Source of the DNA: Malania oleifera
Taxonomy: Eukaryota; Streptophyta; Magnoliopsida; Santalales; Ximeniaceae
Assembly (NCBI RefSeq): GCF_029873635.1
Contig: NC_080426.1
Span: forward strand, 58,622,673 to 58,686,672
DNA length: 64,000 nucleotides
Direction: 5' to 3'
In this document: positions 23,668 to 36,400 of the stretch, piece by piece
How the letters are laid out: the number at the start of each line of letters is the position of its first letter
Numbering within the stretch: the stretch's first letter is position 1
Notes under the pieces: generated by a model
Databases searched by the model: none
What the model was told of the DNA's origin: nothing
What the model saw: only the letters and a program-made list of their open reading frames with translations
Position numbers and translations under genes: made by a program

Positions 23668-26227
23668 TAACAACAACAACAAAACCAAGCCTTAAGTCCC
23701 ACTAAGTGGGGTTGGCTATATGAATTCTTTTTCGCCAATTTATGCAATTATGGACCATTTCTTTTGACAGATTCAGGGATATTAAATCCTTATTCACTAT
23801 CTCCTCCCAAGTTATTTTAGGTCTACCCCCACCCTTTCTACTGCCTCTCACAGTAACTAACTCACTCTTCCTCACTGGCGCACTATGTGGCCTACGTTGC
23901 AAGTGTCCATACCATCTGAGTCGTCCCTCCCTTATCTTATCTTCTATAGGAGCTACACCTAACTTACCGCGAATATGTTCATTCCTTAATTTATCTTTCA
24001 ATTTTATACTACTCATCCATCTAAGCATTCTCATCTTGACAACTTTTACTTTTTGGATATTCTGTTTTTTCGTTGCCCAACATTCTGATCCATATAGCAT
24101 AGCTGGTCTTATATCTATCCTATAAAACTTCCCTTTTAATTTTTAAGGGTTTTCTATGATCATAGAGCACACTTGAAACACTTCTCCATTTTACCCAACC
24201 TTCTTTAACTCTATGCATGACATCATCTTCAATTTCTCCTTCAGCCTACATTAAAGATCCAAGGTATCGAAATCTACAAGTGTTATTTATTTCTTCATTA
24301 TCAAGTTTAACTTTGTCTCCAATATTCCCCCTACTATTACTAAAATTACATTTCATATATTTTGTCTTATTTCTACTTATTCTAAAGCCTCTAGATTCCA
24401 AAGCTTCTCTCCATAATTCTAACTCAGCTTCTATTCCATCCCTAGTTTCATCAATTAATAAAATATCATCCGAAAACATACACCATGGAACCTCCTTTTG
24501 AATACTCTTAGTCAGTTGGTCCATCACTAATGCAAAAAGATAAGGGTTCAAAGTAGATCCTTGATGTACACCTATGGTGATTGGAAATTCTCTAGTTTCT
24601 TCATCTATAGTCCTTACACTAGTCATTACTCCATCGTATATATCCTTAATGACATCAGTATACCTACTACGTACACCATTTTTTCCTAAAATCCCCCATA
24701 GAACTTCCCTAGGTATCCTATCATAAGCTTTCTCTAGGTTAATAGATATCATATGCAAGTCCCTCTTCTTTTCCCTAAACTTTTCCATTAATCTTCTTAA
24801 AAGAAATATAACTTTTGTGGTAGATCTCCCAGGCATAAAACCAAATTGATTTTCTGAGACCTTCGTTTCTAACCTTAATCTTTGTCCAACTACCTTTTCC
24901 CATAGTTTCATCGTATGACTCATAAGTTTAATTTCATGATAATTATTACAATTTTGAATATCTCTTTTATTTTTGTATATAGGTATTAAAGTGCTTTTCC
25001 TCTATTCATTTGACATTTTCTTAGTTTTTATAATTGCATTAAATAAATTAGTTAACCATATAATTTCGTTATCACCTAAGCATTTCCAAGCTCCAATTGG
25101 GATGTTATTTGGTCCTATAGCTTTCCCATTTTTCATCTATTTTAGTGCAAACTTAACTTTGTTAACTTTAATTTTGCGAATGAATATCATATTTTTAGTC
25201 TTTTCCTCATTTGATAATTCTAAGTTTAAGCCTTCTATTTGGTTTTCATTAAACAACTTACTAAAGTAACTTCGCCATCTTTTTTTAATGTCTTCGTCCT
25301 TAACCAAGACAATATCATTCTCACTTTTTATACATTTTACATTTCCTAAGTCCTTACTCTTCCTTTCTCTAGCTTTAGCAAGTTTAAATATATCTCTTTC
25401 CCCCTCTTTTGTATCTAATCTATCATACAAACTATTAAATGATCTGTATTTAGCTTCACTAACGGTCTTTTTTGCATCTTTTCTCGCCTCCTTATACTTT
25501 TCAAAGTTATCTATGTTTCTACATATTTGCCATGTTTTATACTAAATTTTTTTTTTGTCTTTATGGCCTTTTGTACATCTTTATCCCACCACCAACTTTC
25601 TTTGCTATTCGAGAATCTTCCCCTTAATTCACCTAAAATCTCTTTTTCTATCTTTTTAATAGAGCTAGCTAATCTACTCTAAAGAGTGTTTGTATCTATC
25701 TCATCCTCTATAGTCCAATCCCCATCTTTGATCATTTTATCTTTGAATTTTATTATATTTTCTCCTTTTAGGTTCCACCACCTAGTTCTCTTACATTGGT
25801 TTATTATATCCTTTTTCTTCCATTTTTTAATACATATACCTAACACTAACACTATGTTGTGTGGTTAGGCTCTCACCTAGAATAACTTTACAATTCTTGC
25901 ATGATAAACGATCTACCCTCTTAATTAAAAAAAAGAAGAAGCTATTAGACTTATATTTTGTCCACTTTTAAAGGTTATTAAGTGTTCTTCTCTCTTCTTA
26001 AAGCAAGAATTCATTATACTAAAATCATATGACATAACGAAGTCTAAGATCATCTCCCCAGGCTCATTTTTGTCTCCATATTCATATCCTCTATGTATCC
26101 TCTCATAATTTTTATGATCTCTTCCAACATGTCCATTCAGATCTCCTCCTATAAATATTTTCTCTATCCTTGGTATGCCTTGTATAATACTATCCATATT
26201 TGTATAACTGCCTAAAAAATATGAACT
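23668..26227 (-). mobile_element. RTE-type LINE, 5'-truncated
   Basis: The minus strand ends in the same GCCAACCCCACTTAGTGGGA end and (TTG)n tail as the intron-3 copy. A clear reverse transcriptase reads near 24246-24923 (NQFGFMPGRSTTK, EKAYDRIPREVLW, GVHQGSTLNPYLF, and MFSDDILLID where family members have FADD). Its C-terminal region is at 23702-24100 (MLYGSECWATKKQ, RLRWYGHLQRRP). The 5' end stops within the endonuclease domain (IFIGGDLNGHVG near 26150). Frames are broken in several places. It is less decayed than the intron copy and lies just 3' of EMB1703. Confidence 0.88.
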
Positions 26228-27029
26228 TGGGGACATGCCACGGCTAGTTATAATTTACAACTTTAGCCCTTGTGTGAAGCAGAATGGATGATTTCAGGTT
26301 AACGATATTCCATATTGGGATTTAATACTTGCAATACATGTAGGATCTCTCGCTCATTTTTGATTCTATGGAAGAGAAATATTAGAATCTCAGGTGAATT
26401 CTACTTGCATTTGAAGCTTCTCTGAAGTTGAACTTGGTAGAACACTTGGGAAAACTTCAGTTAAAATTTTGTGTTTGGGATGTGGATTAGGATCTTTCCC
26501 CTTGTTTTATTGGGGACTACAGGGCCAAAATTTAAGGATACAAGAATGTGGGAGCCTGTGATTGAAAATTTTGACAAGAAGCTAATTGGTTGGCGCATTG
26601 GAAAGGCCATATGCTCTCAAAAGGGGAAGATTCCGTTTGACTAAAAGTACTCTTTCCTATTTTCAAGTCTACTTCAAAATTTCCCATGTCTAGTTCTATT
26701 TCTAGAATGCTTGAAAGTGCGCCCATGGATGGATTTTTTTCCCTTGTTTTGTGTGGGAGTGGTGAGGAAGGAAGTCTTCGAGGACCATTGGGTTAGAATG
26801 GGGAATAGTGATCCTACCATATCAAAAAAGGGAGGTTTTGACAGTTTTGGACTTGCAGGTCATGAACAAAGCACTGGTTTGGGACTGTCTTTGGAGGGAT
26901 ATTTGGGAAAGCCCTAGCTAGAGGAAGACAGTAACTGTGACAAAGTATTGGGGAGCCTCAGTAGTTGGTTAGTGGCAGCTAATAGTCGTCTGCATTGAGT
27001 AGGGTGTTGGAAATTCATTATGAAGGGTA

Positions 27030-27440
27030 GGGAGGAGGCATTAGTGTATCTTTTGCAGTTGGTGATGGTACTCTCGTATTCATTTGGTGGGATGTTAGGA
27101 GTGAACCAGCCTTTTCAAAATCATTTTCCAGGACTTCTGGGCTGGCAAAAAAGAAAAACATGACAGTCATTGGCTGTTTGGTAAGGAAGGCTGATTGGAC
27201 AGGGTGTGATCTGAGCTTTAAAAGGTATTTCAGAGTGGGAGAGGGAGGACTGTTTGAAGCTGATGAAGATTCTGCAAGATGGTGGAGTGAAATTACTCCT
27301 GTTTAAAAAGAAGGAAGAAAGAAGGGGGGGGGGGGGTTAGGAGCAGCTTATTTCCCATGGAGGGCAGTTTGGAAAACTGAAGTCCCTGCTAAAGTGGCTT
27401 TTTTACGTGGGAGGCTACATGGGAGAAAATCCTAACTGTG
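27030..27440 (+). mobile_element. L1-type LINE remnant, RT zinc-binding region
   Basis: Frames on the plus strand show AVGDGTLVFIWWDV near 27055 and AYFPWRAVWKTEVPAKVAF near 27350. These resemble the C-terminal RVT-zinc-binding region of plant L1 retrotransposons (GDG...FW.D, FPWK.VWK..VP.KV.FF). It is broken, and no upstream reverse transcriptase is recognisable. A G-run splits it near 27327. Confidence 0.55.
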
Positions 27441-27459
27441 GAATGTGTTTTGTATTTCT

Positions 27460-28480
27460 TGATGTAAATGCTTGGGCTAATATTATAGCTAAGATAAATT
27501 TTTCCCCATTTAGTCAAATACTTGAATGTGTTATTTTACTTCATTCTATGTTTTTTTTTACATCTCCATCTATGTCAAGTTCCTATGAAAATTAAAAGAT
27601 TGAGATTCAACCTAGTCAAAACTTGAATTTCAATCTTTGTTTTCAATATGAGGAGATGATGCAGCATTAAGGGAAGCAAAAAATAGTCCATGCAATATGT
27701 TATTTTCTGTTAAAGGGCTACATTGAGCTTCTTCAATAGGCTGGTTAAATAAAACATAGATAAAAGGTTATATCTATTTTTGAAGGACCAAAAAGCTCTC
27801 TCTCTTCTGTGAACTTTCACAAATAGCCTCAAGAAAGGACCGAAAGCTCTCTCTCTTCACTCTTTCAATTTGGACCATTGTGCATATGGTTGGTGTTATA
27901 TGCTTTGCATTTCTTCTAATGTGGGCTGGTTAAAACAATAAAGCACGGCATTCATACATTAATTTGTTTAGTTTGATAATCTTTTTTTCTTTTATTTTCC
28001 AAAAAAATTGAATTTCAATTTTGTATTGATTATGTTGAGATATAAGTTAGAAGAGTTGCTAATGATGCAAGCACATGCTTAAAAAGGGGGGAAAAAAGTA
28101 ATTCTTTTATTTTCCAGAAAAGATTGCCATTCCCAACTTTTTGTCTCGTAGTTTGGTTGCTATGCCTCAATCTCTCTAAATAGCTGGTGTTACCCATCTC
28201 TTTAAGCAGGCAAGTTTCCTCTTCCTCTTCCTCCTCCTCCTTTTTGGCATCTTCTTCTTTATGTTTTATTTCCTATATCAAATCCAATTTTAGCGGGCAT
28301 TGCCTGAACCTTTGTTTCTTTGTTTCTCTGTTTCATTCTGTTTGATTAATTATATCATTTTGTTCATGCATGCCAAGTATTCAGCTATTATATTTTGGTA
28401 CTTGAACTGATTTATAATATAGGAACAATGAAGGTACTTGAACTGATTTATAATATAGCAACAATGAAGTGGAAACAAGG
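27460..28480 (+). repeat. Segmental duplicate, copy 1
   Basis: Aligns in direct orientation with 32570-33450 over about 0.9 kb at roughly 75-80% identity by eye. Shared anchors include TAAAAGATTGAGATTCAA, GAGCTTCTTCA.TAGGCTGG, GCAAGCACATGCTT, and CATTCTGTTTGATTAATTAT. It ends at GAAACAAGG, where a retroelement LTR is inserted. Its origin, host promoter or intron or old transposon, is unclear. Confidence 0.75.
28397..28468. repeat. 36-bp tandem duplication
   Basis: Two adjacent 36-bp units (28397-28432 and 28433-28468), each starting GGTACTTGAACTGATTTATA, differ at one base. The paralogous segment near 33395 has a single unit, so the doubling happened after, or was lost since, the segmental duplication. 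Confidence 0.9.
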
Positions 28481-28871
28481 TGATGCAGAATAGCACCAAA
28501 GAATTGCAGCAAGGGGAGAATTTGGGAGAAATAGGGGAAAGGAAGGACATACAAGAGAGGGGAAACAACAAACATGTTCAATTCAATTTATAATTCAACC
28601 ATGGCTTTTACACCCTATTTATAAGAAAGCCTAAATTACAAGAATTACACATAAACCCGTAAAAAAAGATACATAAAATTACAACTAAACCTCTAAAATA
28701 CACGCGTATTACAAAAAAAATCCCAACTACACATAAGCGTGCTACAACTTAAACTAAACACATAATAAACTACTGTTTAACTGAACATGTTTGAGTTTAG
28801 GACCCTAATCCAAATTTTCTGAATTAGTCCAACAAGGCTCCAATCATGGTGCGATTTCTTATCCTACATCA
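28481..28871 (-). mobile_element. LTR A, about 0.39 kb, minus orientation
   Basis: On the minus strand it begins TGATGTAGGATAAG and ends TATTCTGCATCA, preceded by a purine tract (GCAAGAGGGAGATT), so it reads as the 3' LTR of a minus-strand element. It matches LTR B (29501-30216) in inverted orientation (GTCCTAAACTCAAA, TTTAGTTTAAGTTGTAG, TTTATTTGTAAT-like blocks). Confidence 0.65.
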
Positions 28872-29500
28872 AATCTCCCTCTTGCTGGAAAAAATTCAGC
28901 CTCAAATTTTGTAATGTTGGAGGATTAGAAATAAGAAGTAATGAAATTGGACTCTTCGAGAACCAGTGGTTGAGTAGTGCAAGAAACCTTGTTCCTTCTG
29001 TAGTACCAAAGCTTGGGGAAGTTAGGCATTTTGAAGGGTTGACAACTAGAACTGGGAACTATTTCTCAAGCATGTGGGCCACACTGCTTGTTCAATGGTG
29101 ATGAAATTTTGGGGGTACCTTTTGGGGGTTTCTGTTCTTATGGTGGTGGAGGTATCACAAGAAGGTTTCTGGAAAAGTGGGGTTTGAAAGACTGCAGCAG
29201 TGGCTGTACTTTCAAAGGAGAATTCCAGATGATTAACAGTGCAGACTGCAGGTGTCTTGCTTTGTGGAGTGCTTTGTATGCCTTTGTAGGATTCTTGTGA
29301 TCTCTGAAGAGTAGTAATTATCAAGGAGTGACGGTGAAAATGGAGTCGGATCAAAGGCATTCTGGCTGCAAGGGGAATATAGAGGAGGAGGAGAAATATT
29401 GAATGAGGCCAAGTATTGGATGAGGATTCATGTGGAAGAAGAAAAGGTGGTTTGATATTTAATCTAATACCATAATGCAGAACATCATCAAAGAATAATT
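28872..29500 (-). mobile_element. Probable short interior of the LTR A element
   Basis: Bounded by the purine tract next to LTR A and, at the other side, by TGGTATTAGATT on the minus strand (29462-29473). That is primer-site-like and is preceded by GTTCTGCATTA, similar to the LTR end. An open frame of 155 codons runs through it but has no recognisable domain. The element would be non-autonomous, and most of its 5' LTR is missing. Confidence 0.4.
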
Positions 29501-30216
29501 TGATGCAGCACAAGAAACTATACTTGGGTAGACCCTTGTTAGAGACTAATTAAAAAAAAAGTGGATTTGGGTCCTAAACTCAAATGTGATCACTGAATTT
29601 GTAGTTATATACTTTATTATGCATGTTTAGTTTAAGTTGTAGTAGGCGTATGTGTATTTGGGATTTGTTTGTAATATACGTGTGTTTTAGGGTTTATTTG
29701 TAATGTTATGTATCTTTAGGGGTTTAAGTGTAATTCTAATAATTTAGGCTTTCGTATAATTAAGGTGTGAAAGCCATGTGAAAGTTGGCTATTAGTGAAA
29801 TTGAAATTTAACTGAACCTGTTAAAAGCTTGATATATATTGTTGACCCACAACCTAATAACTTAAGCTTTTAGGTAAAGTGGTAATCTAACATGGTATCA
29901 GAGCTAGTTACCAAGAGGTCTTGGGTTCTAGCCTTGTTGCCCGCGTTTATTCTATGGTGTTTACAAAAACTATTGTGTTCCCTATAATGGGTGTTATTTA
30001 TCGTGTGTTTATCTCTCCAAGTGCTGTTGGGCTGCACGTGTGGGGGAGTGTTAAAAGCTTATCATATATTGTTGACCCACAACCTAATGGCTTAAGCTTT
30101 TAGGTAAAGTGGTAATCTAACAGAACCTGCATGTTGTTTTCCTCCTCTTTTATCTCCTTCCTTTATGTCTCCCTAATTTTGTCATTGCCATAATTCTTTG
30201 TTGCTATTCTGCATCA
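29501..30216 (+). mobile_element. LTR B, plus orientation, split by a TRIM
   Basis: Begins TGATGCAGCACAAG and ends TATTCTGCATCA; about 407 bp once the TRIM and its target duplication (309 bp) are removed. It is the inverted counterpart of LTR A. No matching second LTR in the same orientation is nearby, so it may be a solo LTR. Confidence 0.65.
29819..30122 (+). mobile_element. Complete TRIM element, 304 bp
   Basis: Two 74-bp terminal direct repeats (29819-29892 and 30049-30122) begin TGTTAAAAGCTT and end GGTAATCTAACA, and differ at about five positions (about 93% identical). A primer-binding site TGGTATCAGAGC follows the first repeat directly at 29893, and a purine tract TGGGGGAG precedes the second at 30041-30048. 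The 5-bp target duplication GAACC flanks both sides (29814-29818, 30123-30127). With 156 bp inside and no coding capacity, it fits the terminal-repeat-in-miniature class, which moves using enzymes of other elements. Confidence 0.93.
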
Positions 30217-32569
30217 TTTTGGTACAAAATCAAACCATGATCACCATACAGGCACTCTTCATTTGCAACTTCTCCAAACTTATGGTCATGCCACTAGTTT
30301 TCAAGCACTTCTTTTCTGAAAGATTTTCACTACAACACCATACAGAATACCATTGCCAGGGTCTCCTCATTGTTGGCGTGTGGGGTGCATGAGCTGCCAG
30401 TGAGGAGAGGCTCATTGAGTTGTAGAAGGTTAAGGGTATGAGTTTATTAGTGGTGGCAGTGTGTCAAAACAACTCTGGCAAAGTGAGACACTAAAGGAGT
30501 TGGCGGTTGGAAATCTTCAGGTGGTGTCTGGGTCCACCTTTCTCATCAAATGGAGATGAAATTTTGGTAAGGGGCCTTTTGGAAGTACTCTGCAAAGTAT
30601 TCTGTGACACTCTTGTCTCCCTGATGTAATTTAAAATACTCCATGGATAGATCGTACATACGCATAATGTTATTGGAATATAAGAGCTTGACATAATCCC
30701 ATCCAGATGCATGCACATTCGTGCAATCCGGAGTTCATTGAGTTTTTCACAATAGGTAGACATTCATTAATCTTCCTGAATCCATGCTGCTTTTCTTTTG
30801 TCATCACTGACCTTGATTGAAACAATTGTTTAGATTTGCCTAAGGTCTACACCTTTCAAATAGATCTTGACAGTCTTGGACCACTACACAATTTTTACCA
30901 TCCAATTTCTTGGTTGTTATCTGCAGCAATGATGATGGAAATGTACTTTTGGGATTCATGGGCTCCATCCTAACACACAAACAAGATGAACAATGACCCA
31001 GGTCAACAGCCAGAACAACCACGAACAAGGTGAACAACTAAAACAACCATGAATGAGTCACAAACAAACTAGCATAACACTGCCACAGCATCGAGAGACT
31101 AACACACAAACCTAATGGTACCAAATGACCATTAACAAAGCACCATGTGTGAACAACCAAAAAAGATTGGATCTTTGAACAGAAGACATGACCCACAACT
31201 TGATATGATGGAGTGTGGAGGTATTCTAGGCATTCAGGAAGAAAAGTGAGCAAAAACAGTGGTTGACAAGCTCTCGTCTGTTGGCATGTGGCGTCAGAGC
31301 TGATGGTGGCTCCTTCAGTGATGAAATTTCACAGGGTTATACATTGACAGTGTCTGTGGCTATATATGGGATGGGTTTTGTAAAATTTGGAGGAGTTTTT
31401 TAGATTCTGAAATGGCAGTGACATCCTGGAATTTTTTCCGGCGACTGCTTTGTTTTCTGGCAAATCCTGGAATTACTTCTGGTCTCTGGTGGTGTAGATG
31501 ATCTACCTAGAGTGGCAGGTTTTCATAGGATTTTGAGGTTTGGTGTTTGGTTTGATGGCAGCTACGCACTTCGGGTTTAGTCAGGTCTTGCTATGATACC
31601 ATCTTGAATGGGTAAATTGGAAGACCTAATCACAATGATAGGTCCCTCCTATTTATAGTATACGCTAAATACATGGTAATGACCATACTACCCTTACAAA
31701 TTCGCACTTACTAACATAGCAATAACATAGTAATAATGCTAAAATGACCAAAGTAACCGGTAATAGTTATTGCATATATGAAGTGACCCCCACATTTGTT
31801 GTTGCCTGAGGAATAATAATTTCATGAAAATGTACACATTAATGGGTGTATAGATGAGTCCTTAGCTGTATTCTATAAACAAACTGAATCTTAGCCATGG
31901 GGTAAAATATCATATAACACAAATTTATCCCCACCCAACAACTTTGCTGATGTGTCATGCCTTCTGCATCAGTGCAGCAACCATCTCTGCTAATCCATGT
32001 TCTAGGAAGGCCTGGAGCAATATGCCATGGTGAATAGCTATTCCATCATTTTTACCAAGGTAGATTAAAACACATGTAGATGACATAAAACATCCTTTGA
32101 ATAAAATGAAAAGGAAAAAGGTTCTGATACAGCTAACATAATTTGAAGCTGCTTAATGACAACTGGGTGCTTGAAATCCGTGTTTCAAAGGACGTGCAGG
32201 GGGGGAGGGGTTGGATTTTGACTTGATGTTTAAATTAGTTTAATTCTTGAAATTTTAATTCCGCATGATAAGACTTAAGAGAAGGGTGGCTTTTTTAAGT
32301 GGTAGGATGGTTGTGTAATTCGTTGTTTCATGTCAGTTGCAGTATTTTCATAATTCGACATGCTTTCTATTTTACTGTGCACCATACGAAACTTGGCGGA
32401 ATAAGAAGTCATGACTTTTTCATATTTGTTTGTCTTTTAATGTTTGTATTGAAATCTGACACCCTTTCTATTGTTTCTGTGGGATATTATTGGACATCCA
32501 ATCTGAGCCTCTCTAGGCAGATGCATACAAGGAAAAACTGCTTTATTCAGTTAATACTGTTCTTTATTA
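30217..32569. other. Intergenic stretch, retroelement-like, no supported gene
   Basis: No coding domain recognised. At 31590-31601 the minus strand reads TGGTATCATAGC, a primer-binding-site-like sequence preceded by ...ACCCATTCAAGA. This suggests the 5' LTR of a decayed minus-strand Copia-type element lies just above 31602, but I cannot fix its other end. Confidence 0.4.
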
Positions 32570-33450
32570 TCTTGACGTAAATGATTGGGCTAATTTTCTT
32601 ACTAAGAGAACATATGCTCCTTTATTTACTTTATCCTATGTTTTTTGTGCACCAGGCTGCCGTAATCTTCATCAAGTTTCCTGCAAAAACTAAAAGATTG
32701 AGATTCAATGGTGTCGAAACTTGAGTTTTGAGTTCAATATGGTAATAAGATGCAAGCATAAATGGGAAGCAAAAAGTAGTCAGCTCAATGTCTTCTCTCT
32801 TTGATAGGCTACATCGAGCTTCTTCAGTAGGCTGGTTAAAGACAACATGGAGAAAAGATTATTTCTATTTTTGAGGGACCAAAAGCCCTCTCTCATTCAA
32901 TTTAGGCAGTTGTGCATTATGATTGGTGCTATACGCTTGCATTTCTTCAATGTGGCTGTGGCTAGTTTAAAGTTAAAGCTCAGGTGTTCATACATTAATT
33001 CCTTTGCCTCGATAATATTTGTTTCTTTATTTTTCCAAAGAATTTTGATCTTTGTTTCTTTGTATTGATTATGTTGACTTATAAGTTAACTAAGTTGTTA
33101 ACAGTGCAAGCACATGCTTTAAAAAATGGCAATTTTTTTTTCCAGAAAAATTGCCACTCACAGCTTTCGCTCTCTCTGTTTGGCTGCCATTCTTCTTTCT
33201 AAATGGTGTTCCCCCTCTCTTAAGTGGGCAAGTTTCCCCTCCTCTTTATTCTTCTTCTTAATGTTCTTATTTCCTCGAGTGCCAATTTTAGTAAGCATTG
33301 CCCAAATCCTTGTTTCTGTGTTTGTGTTTCATTCTGTTTGATTAATTATATCAATGTGTTCATGCATGCCAAGTACTCAGCTATTATATTTTTTGGTACT
33401 TGAACTGATTAATAATATCGGCATGTAGCAACAATAAAGCAGAAACAAGG
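32570..33450 (+). repeat. Segmental duplicate, copy 2
   Basis: Direct-orientation paralogue of 27460-28480. It continues through the point (GAAACAAGGAGGCATAAAT near 33440-33460) where copy 1 is interrupted by LTR A, so it keeps the unoccupied form of that site. Confidence 0.75.
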
Positions 33451-36400
33451 AGGCATAAATATCCTTAATGAAACTGGGGCTTTGGGTTTGTAGGGAGGAA
33501 GATGCCAAAGGGCTGGAAAAGGGCAGGAAACCAGGACTGGCTGTCTTTATTTTTTCATCTTTATTTATTTATTTATTGTTTTTTCATTTTTAGTGCATTA
33601 ATTTTTGTTTGGGCCATGCTTATATATGTCTAAGCAAATGGCAGTCCACATATGTGTTGTAGACAACTGCCAGCGATGGTTGTCTTTATTTTTTCTCAGT
33701 TCTTTTTTCATCTACTTTGGTTGCATTAATTTTTGTTAAACATGCACACAATTCTCTAGCATAGATTTTCTGGACATGATGGCAAACTAGGAGGCAACCT
33801 TACTGTTATTTAGGGTTTGGGGACCACATGTGGATATTTGTAGTGGGGGAAGATGCCAAATTAGCTAGATAAGAGTGGGATTCCAGAATTGAGTAGACTG
33901 CTGATCATGGTTGTCTTGATTTTTCAACTTTTTTTCATGCATTAATTTTTTCTGGGCCAACCATACGTTTAACGAATGTTAGTCCAGATTTGTATTGTAG
34001 ATTGCCAGCATGGTTTTTTATTTTTATTTTTAGCTCTTTCTTTTCAATTATTTTCATTGTGTTATTTTGTTTGGACACACACACACAGTATTGTTTGTTT
34101 GGACATTATGAAAAATTAGAAAATAATCATGAATATTCTTTTGTTTATATATGTTTTTTCCATAAGGGAATTTTTGGGGTGGCTTTTATATTGGTCTGTG
34201 TGTTATTATTGATTTGGGTTAGAACTTGATTGATTTCTCAGCGATCATTAATTCACTTTAGATTATGGCTGTTGATTTTGATGTGGGAATGGTGGGATTG
34301 CACATTATAGTTTCTGCTCGGCAACATTTTCTAAATTTTTATAGGTTCCAAAAACAGAGATGTTACCAGATTTTTGGTAGCATTTAAAAATTATTATCTT
34401 ACTTTTCTGAAAATCTTGTATATGATATAGAACCTGGTATGGATGCTCCTATTATAATATTAAATATATGTTGTATATATATGAAATATATAATAAATCA
34501 CGTATATAATATAAAAAATAATAAAATAACAGAAGCTCAATGAAGCTTGCGATTAGTATTGTGAAACCTGAACTTGACTTGTCAAGCTACTTGAGTAGCT
34601 CAGACTCTTACTAAAACTTGAATAGGCGTTGCAAACAGGTTTAATTCACTTGACATCCCTACTACTGGACAGCCTTTGAAGGAGTGGAAATTTCATTAGA
34701 AAATTAAAATGGAAGTGGCTGAGTATTCTGCGCTGTTTTAACTGTTCCTTATTCCTATGTGAGACCCGAGTCATGAAAAAAACATGCATAATTATAGTCA
34801 GGAAAGAGCCAAATGATTGAAAAATAAAAGCATTCATGTAGCTGATTGCAGATAATTATAATTACAATACAAGGCGCTCAGGTGGGATTAACGAGCATTG
34901 ATAAAAACGATCTTATGACATTGGTAGCATGTTCAGTTTGCAGGGGTAGCTATTGTGTTCTGGGCCGACTCCAAAGAAATAGCAGTTATTGCCTTTAGTT
35001 TGATTTTAAGAGTGGAATAGTAATTCCGGGGCAAGCTTCTATTTTGTCAAATCTGGAATGCTTATTCCGGAATCCCAAGAAGAAAGATGAGGATGCTTGT
35101 TCTGGCCTGGCTTGGAAAGTATAAGAACTTTGTAATCCACTCATACCCTTCTATCATTTCAAAATGTGCAGGGCACATATCCCATCGGCATTCTGATTGA
35201 GGATACAAATCCCTCCTCTCTGCGATCGGACGCAGTGCCTGATATCTCAATCTGTTCCTTAGGCTACTCTGCCACAATCTTGATCCCATTTAATGAGCGT
35301 TCTCTAGAAAGCCTTACCTCTCCAACTAGGCACTGTGTTTAAGATCTTAATCTCATTCCTTGGACCAGTCTGGCATCAAATCTTGCTATCAAACCTTGTT
35401 ACTCTTCGTGAAAGTTCTGCATTGAGCATGATTCCAAGAAGCTTCCTAACTAGCAATTGAAGAGACTTCCTGGTTTCCGCTTGAGATTCCTCTCGCCTTT
35501 GGTATGTTCTTTGACTTTTACTGTTATTTTCACGTCTTTTCATCCAGATTAATTCATGGTATTTTACTATTTGGAACAATTAGTTTTTGGATTATTTTCT
35601 GGAAGTGTAAAACCTTGTCTACTGTTAATTTTTTTGTTTCTTTTGCGGACAGTGGGTAGCTTATTGATCTTCAAATGTTGTTAAAAAATTCAACACTTAC
35701 CTAATTTCAGGGAAAGTTGGGAAAAATAAATTCTTAATTACTTTAGGTATTTTGCCTCTCAAGCAGCCACTCTTATAATATTTGTAAAACAAGTTATATT
35801 TTTCTAGTCTTCTGGTTCTGCAGCCCACTTAATTCAGAAAAATTATAACCATGCTTCCTGATATTGTCTAAAATTTCCATTAGTTGTCAAATTTTTTTCT
35901 TTTTACCACCTGTGAATTTGAATGATTGTCAGTTTTCATCTTACGAACTTCCATCATAATTCTCACAAATAATTTCAAATTTATCAAAATCTCAAAATTT
36001 TAGCAATATTTGTTGAAATTTTGACTATGAAACAAAACTTCCTTGGAATTGAAATCTGAGATTGAAATTTGTCTTAATAAATCTTCTTTTTTATTTTTAA
36101 AAAAGAGATTATTAAGAAAATTTTTTAAAAAGAGATTATTAAGAAATTTTTTAAAAAATAGATTATTAAGAAAAATTGAACAGCTTGAATTGCGAAGTGC
36201 TCTACAAAGGGCAGATTGTTGCTAGCTTTGTTTATTCAATAATTGTAAATTAAAAAGAAAAGCAAAAAGAAATAAGATAAAATAAAGAAGAAATGGCTAA
36301 AATCTAATTCAATGAACTGATGTAAACTTCTTACCTTCTCTTGTTTTGTCAAAAAGAAGGTAGAAGGAAAGGGGAGGAAGAGGAAGAAAAACTAAAAATG

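Noticed and set aside
29046-29513. Minus-strand 155-codon frame between LTR A and LTR B
   Set aside because: No domain, unusual composition, and it lies inside a probable short retroelement interior.
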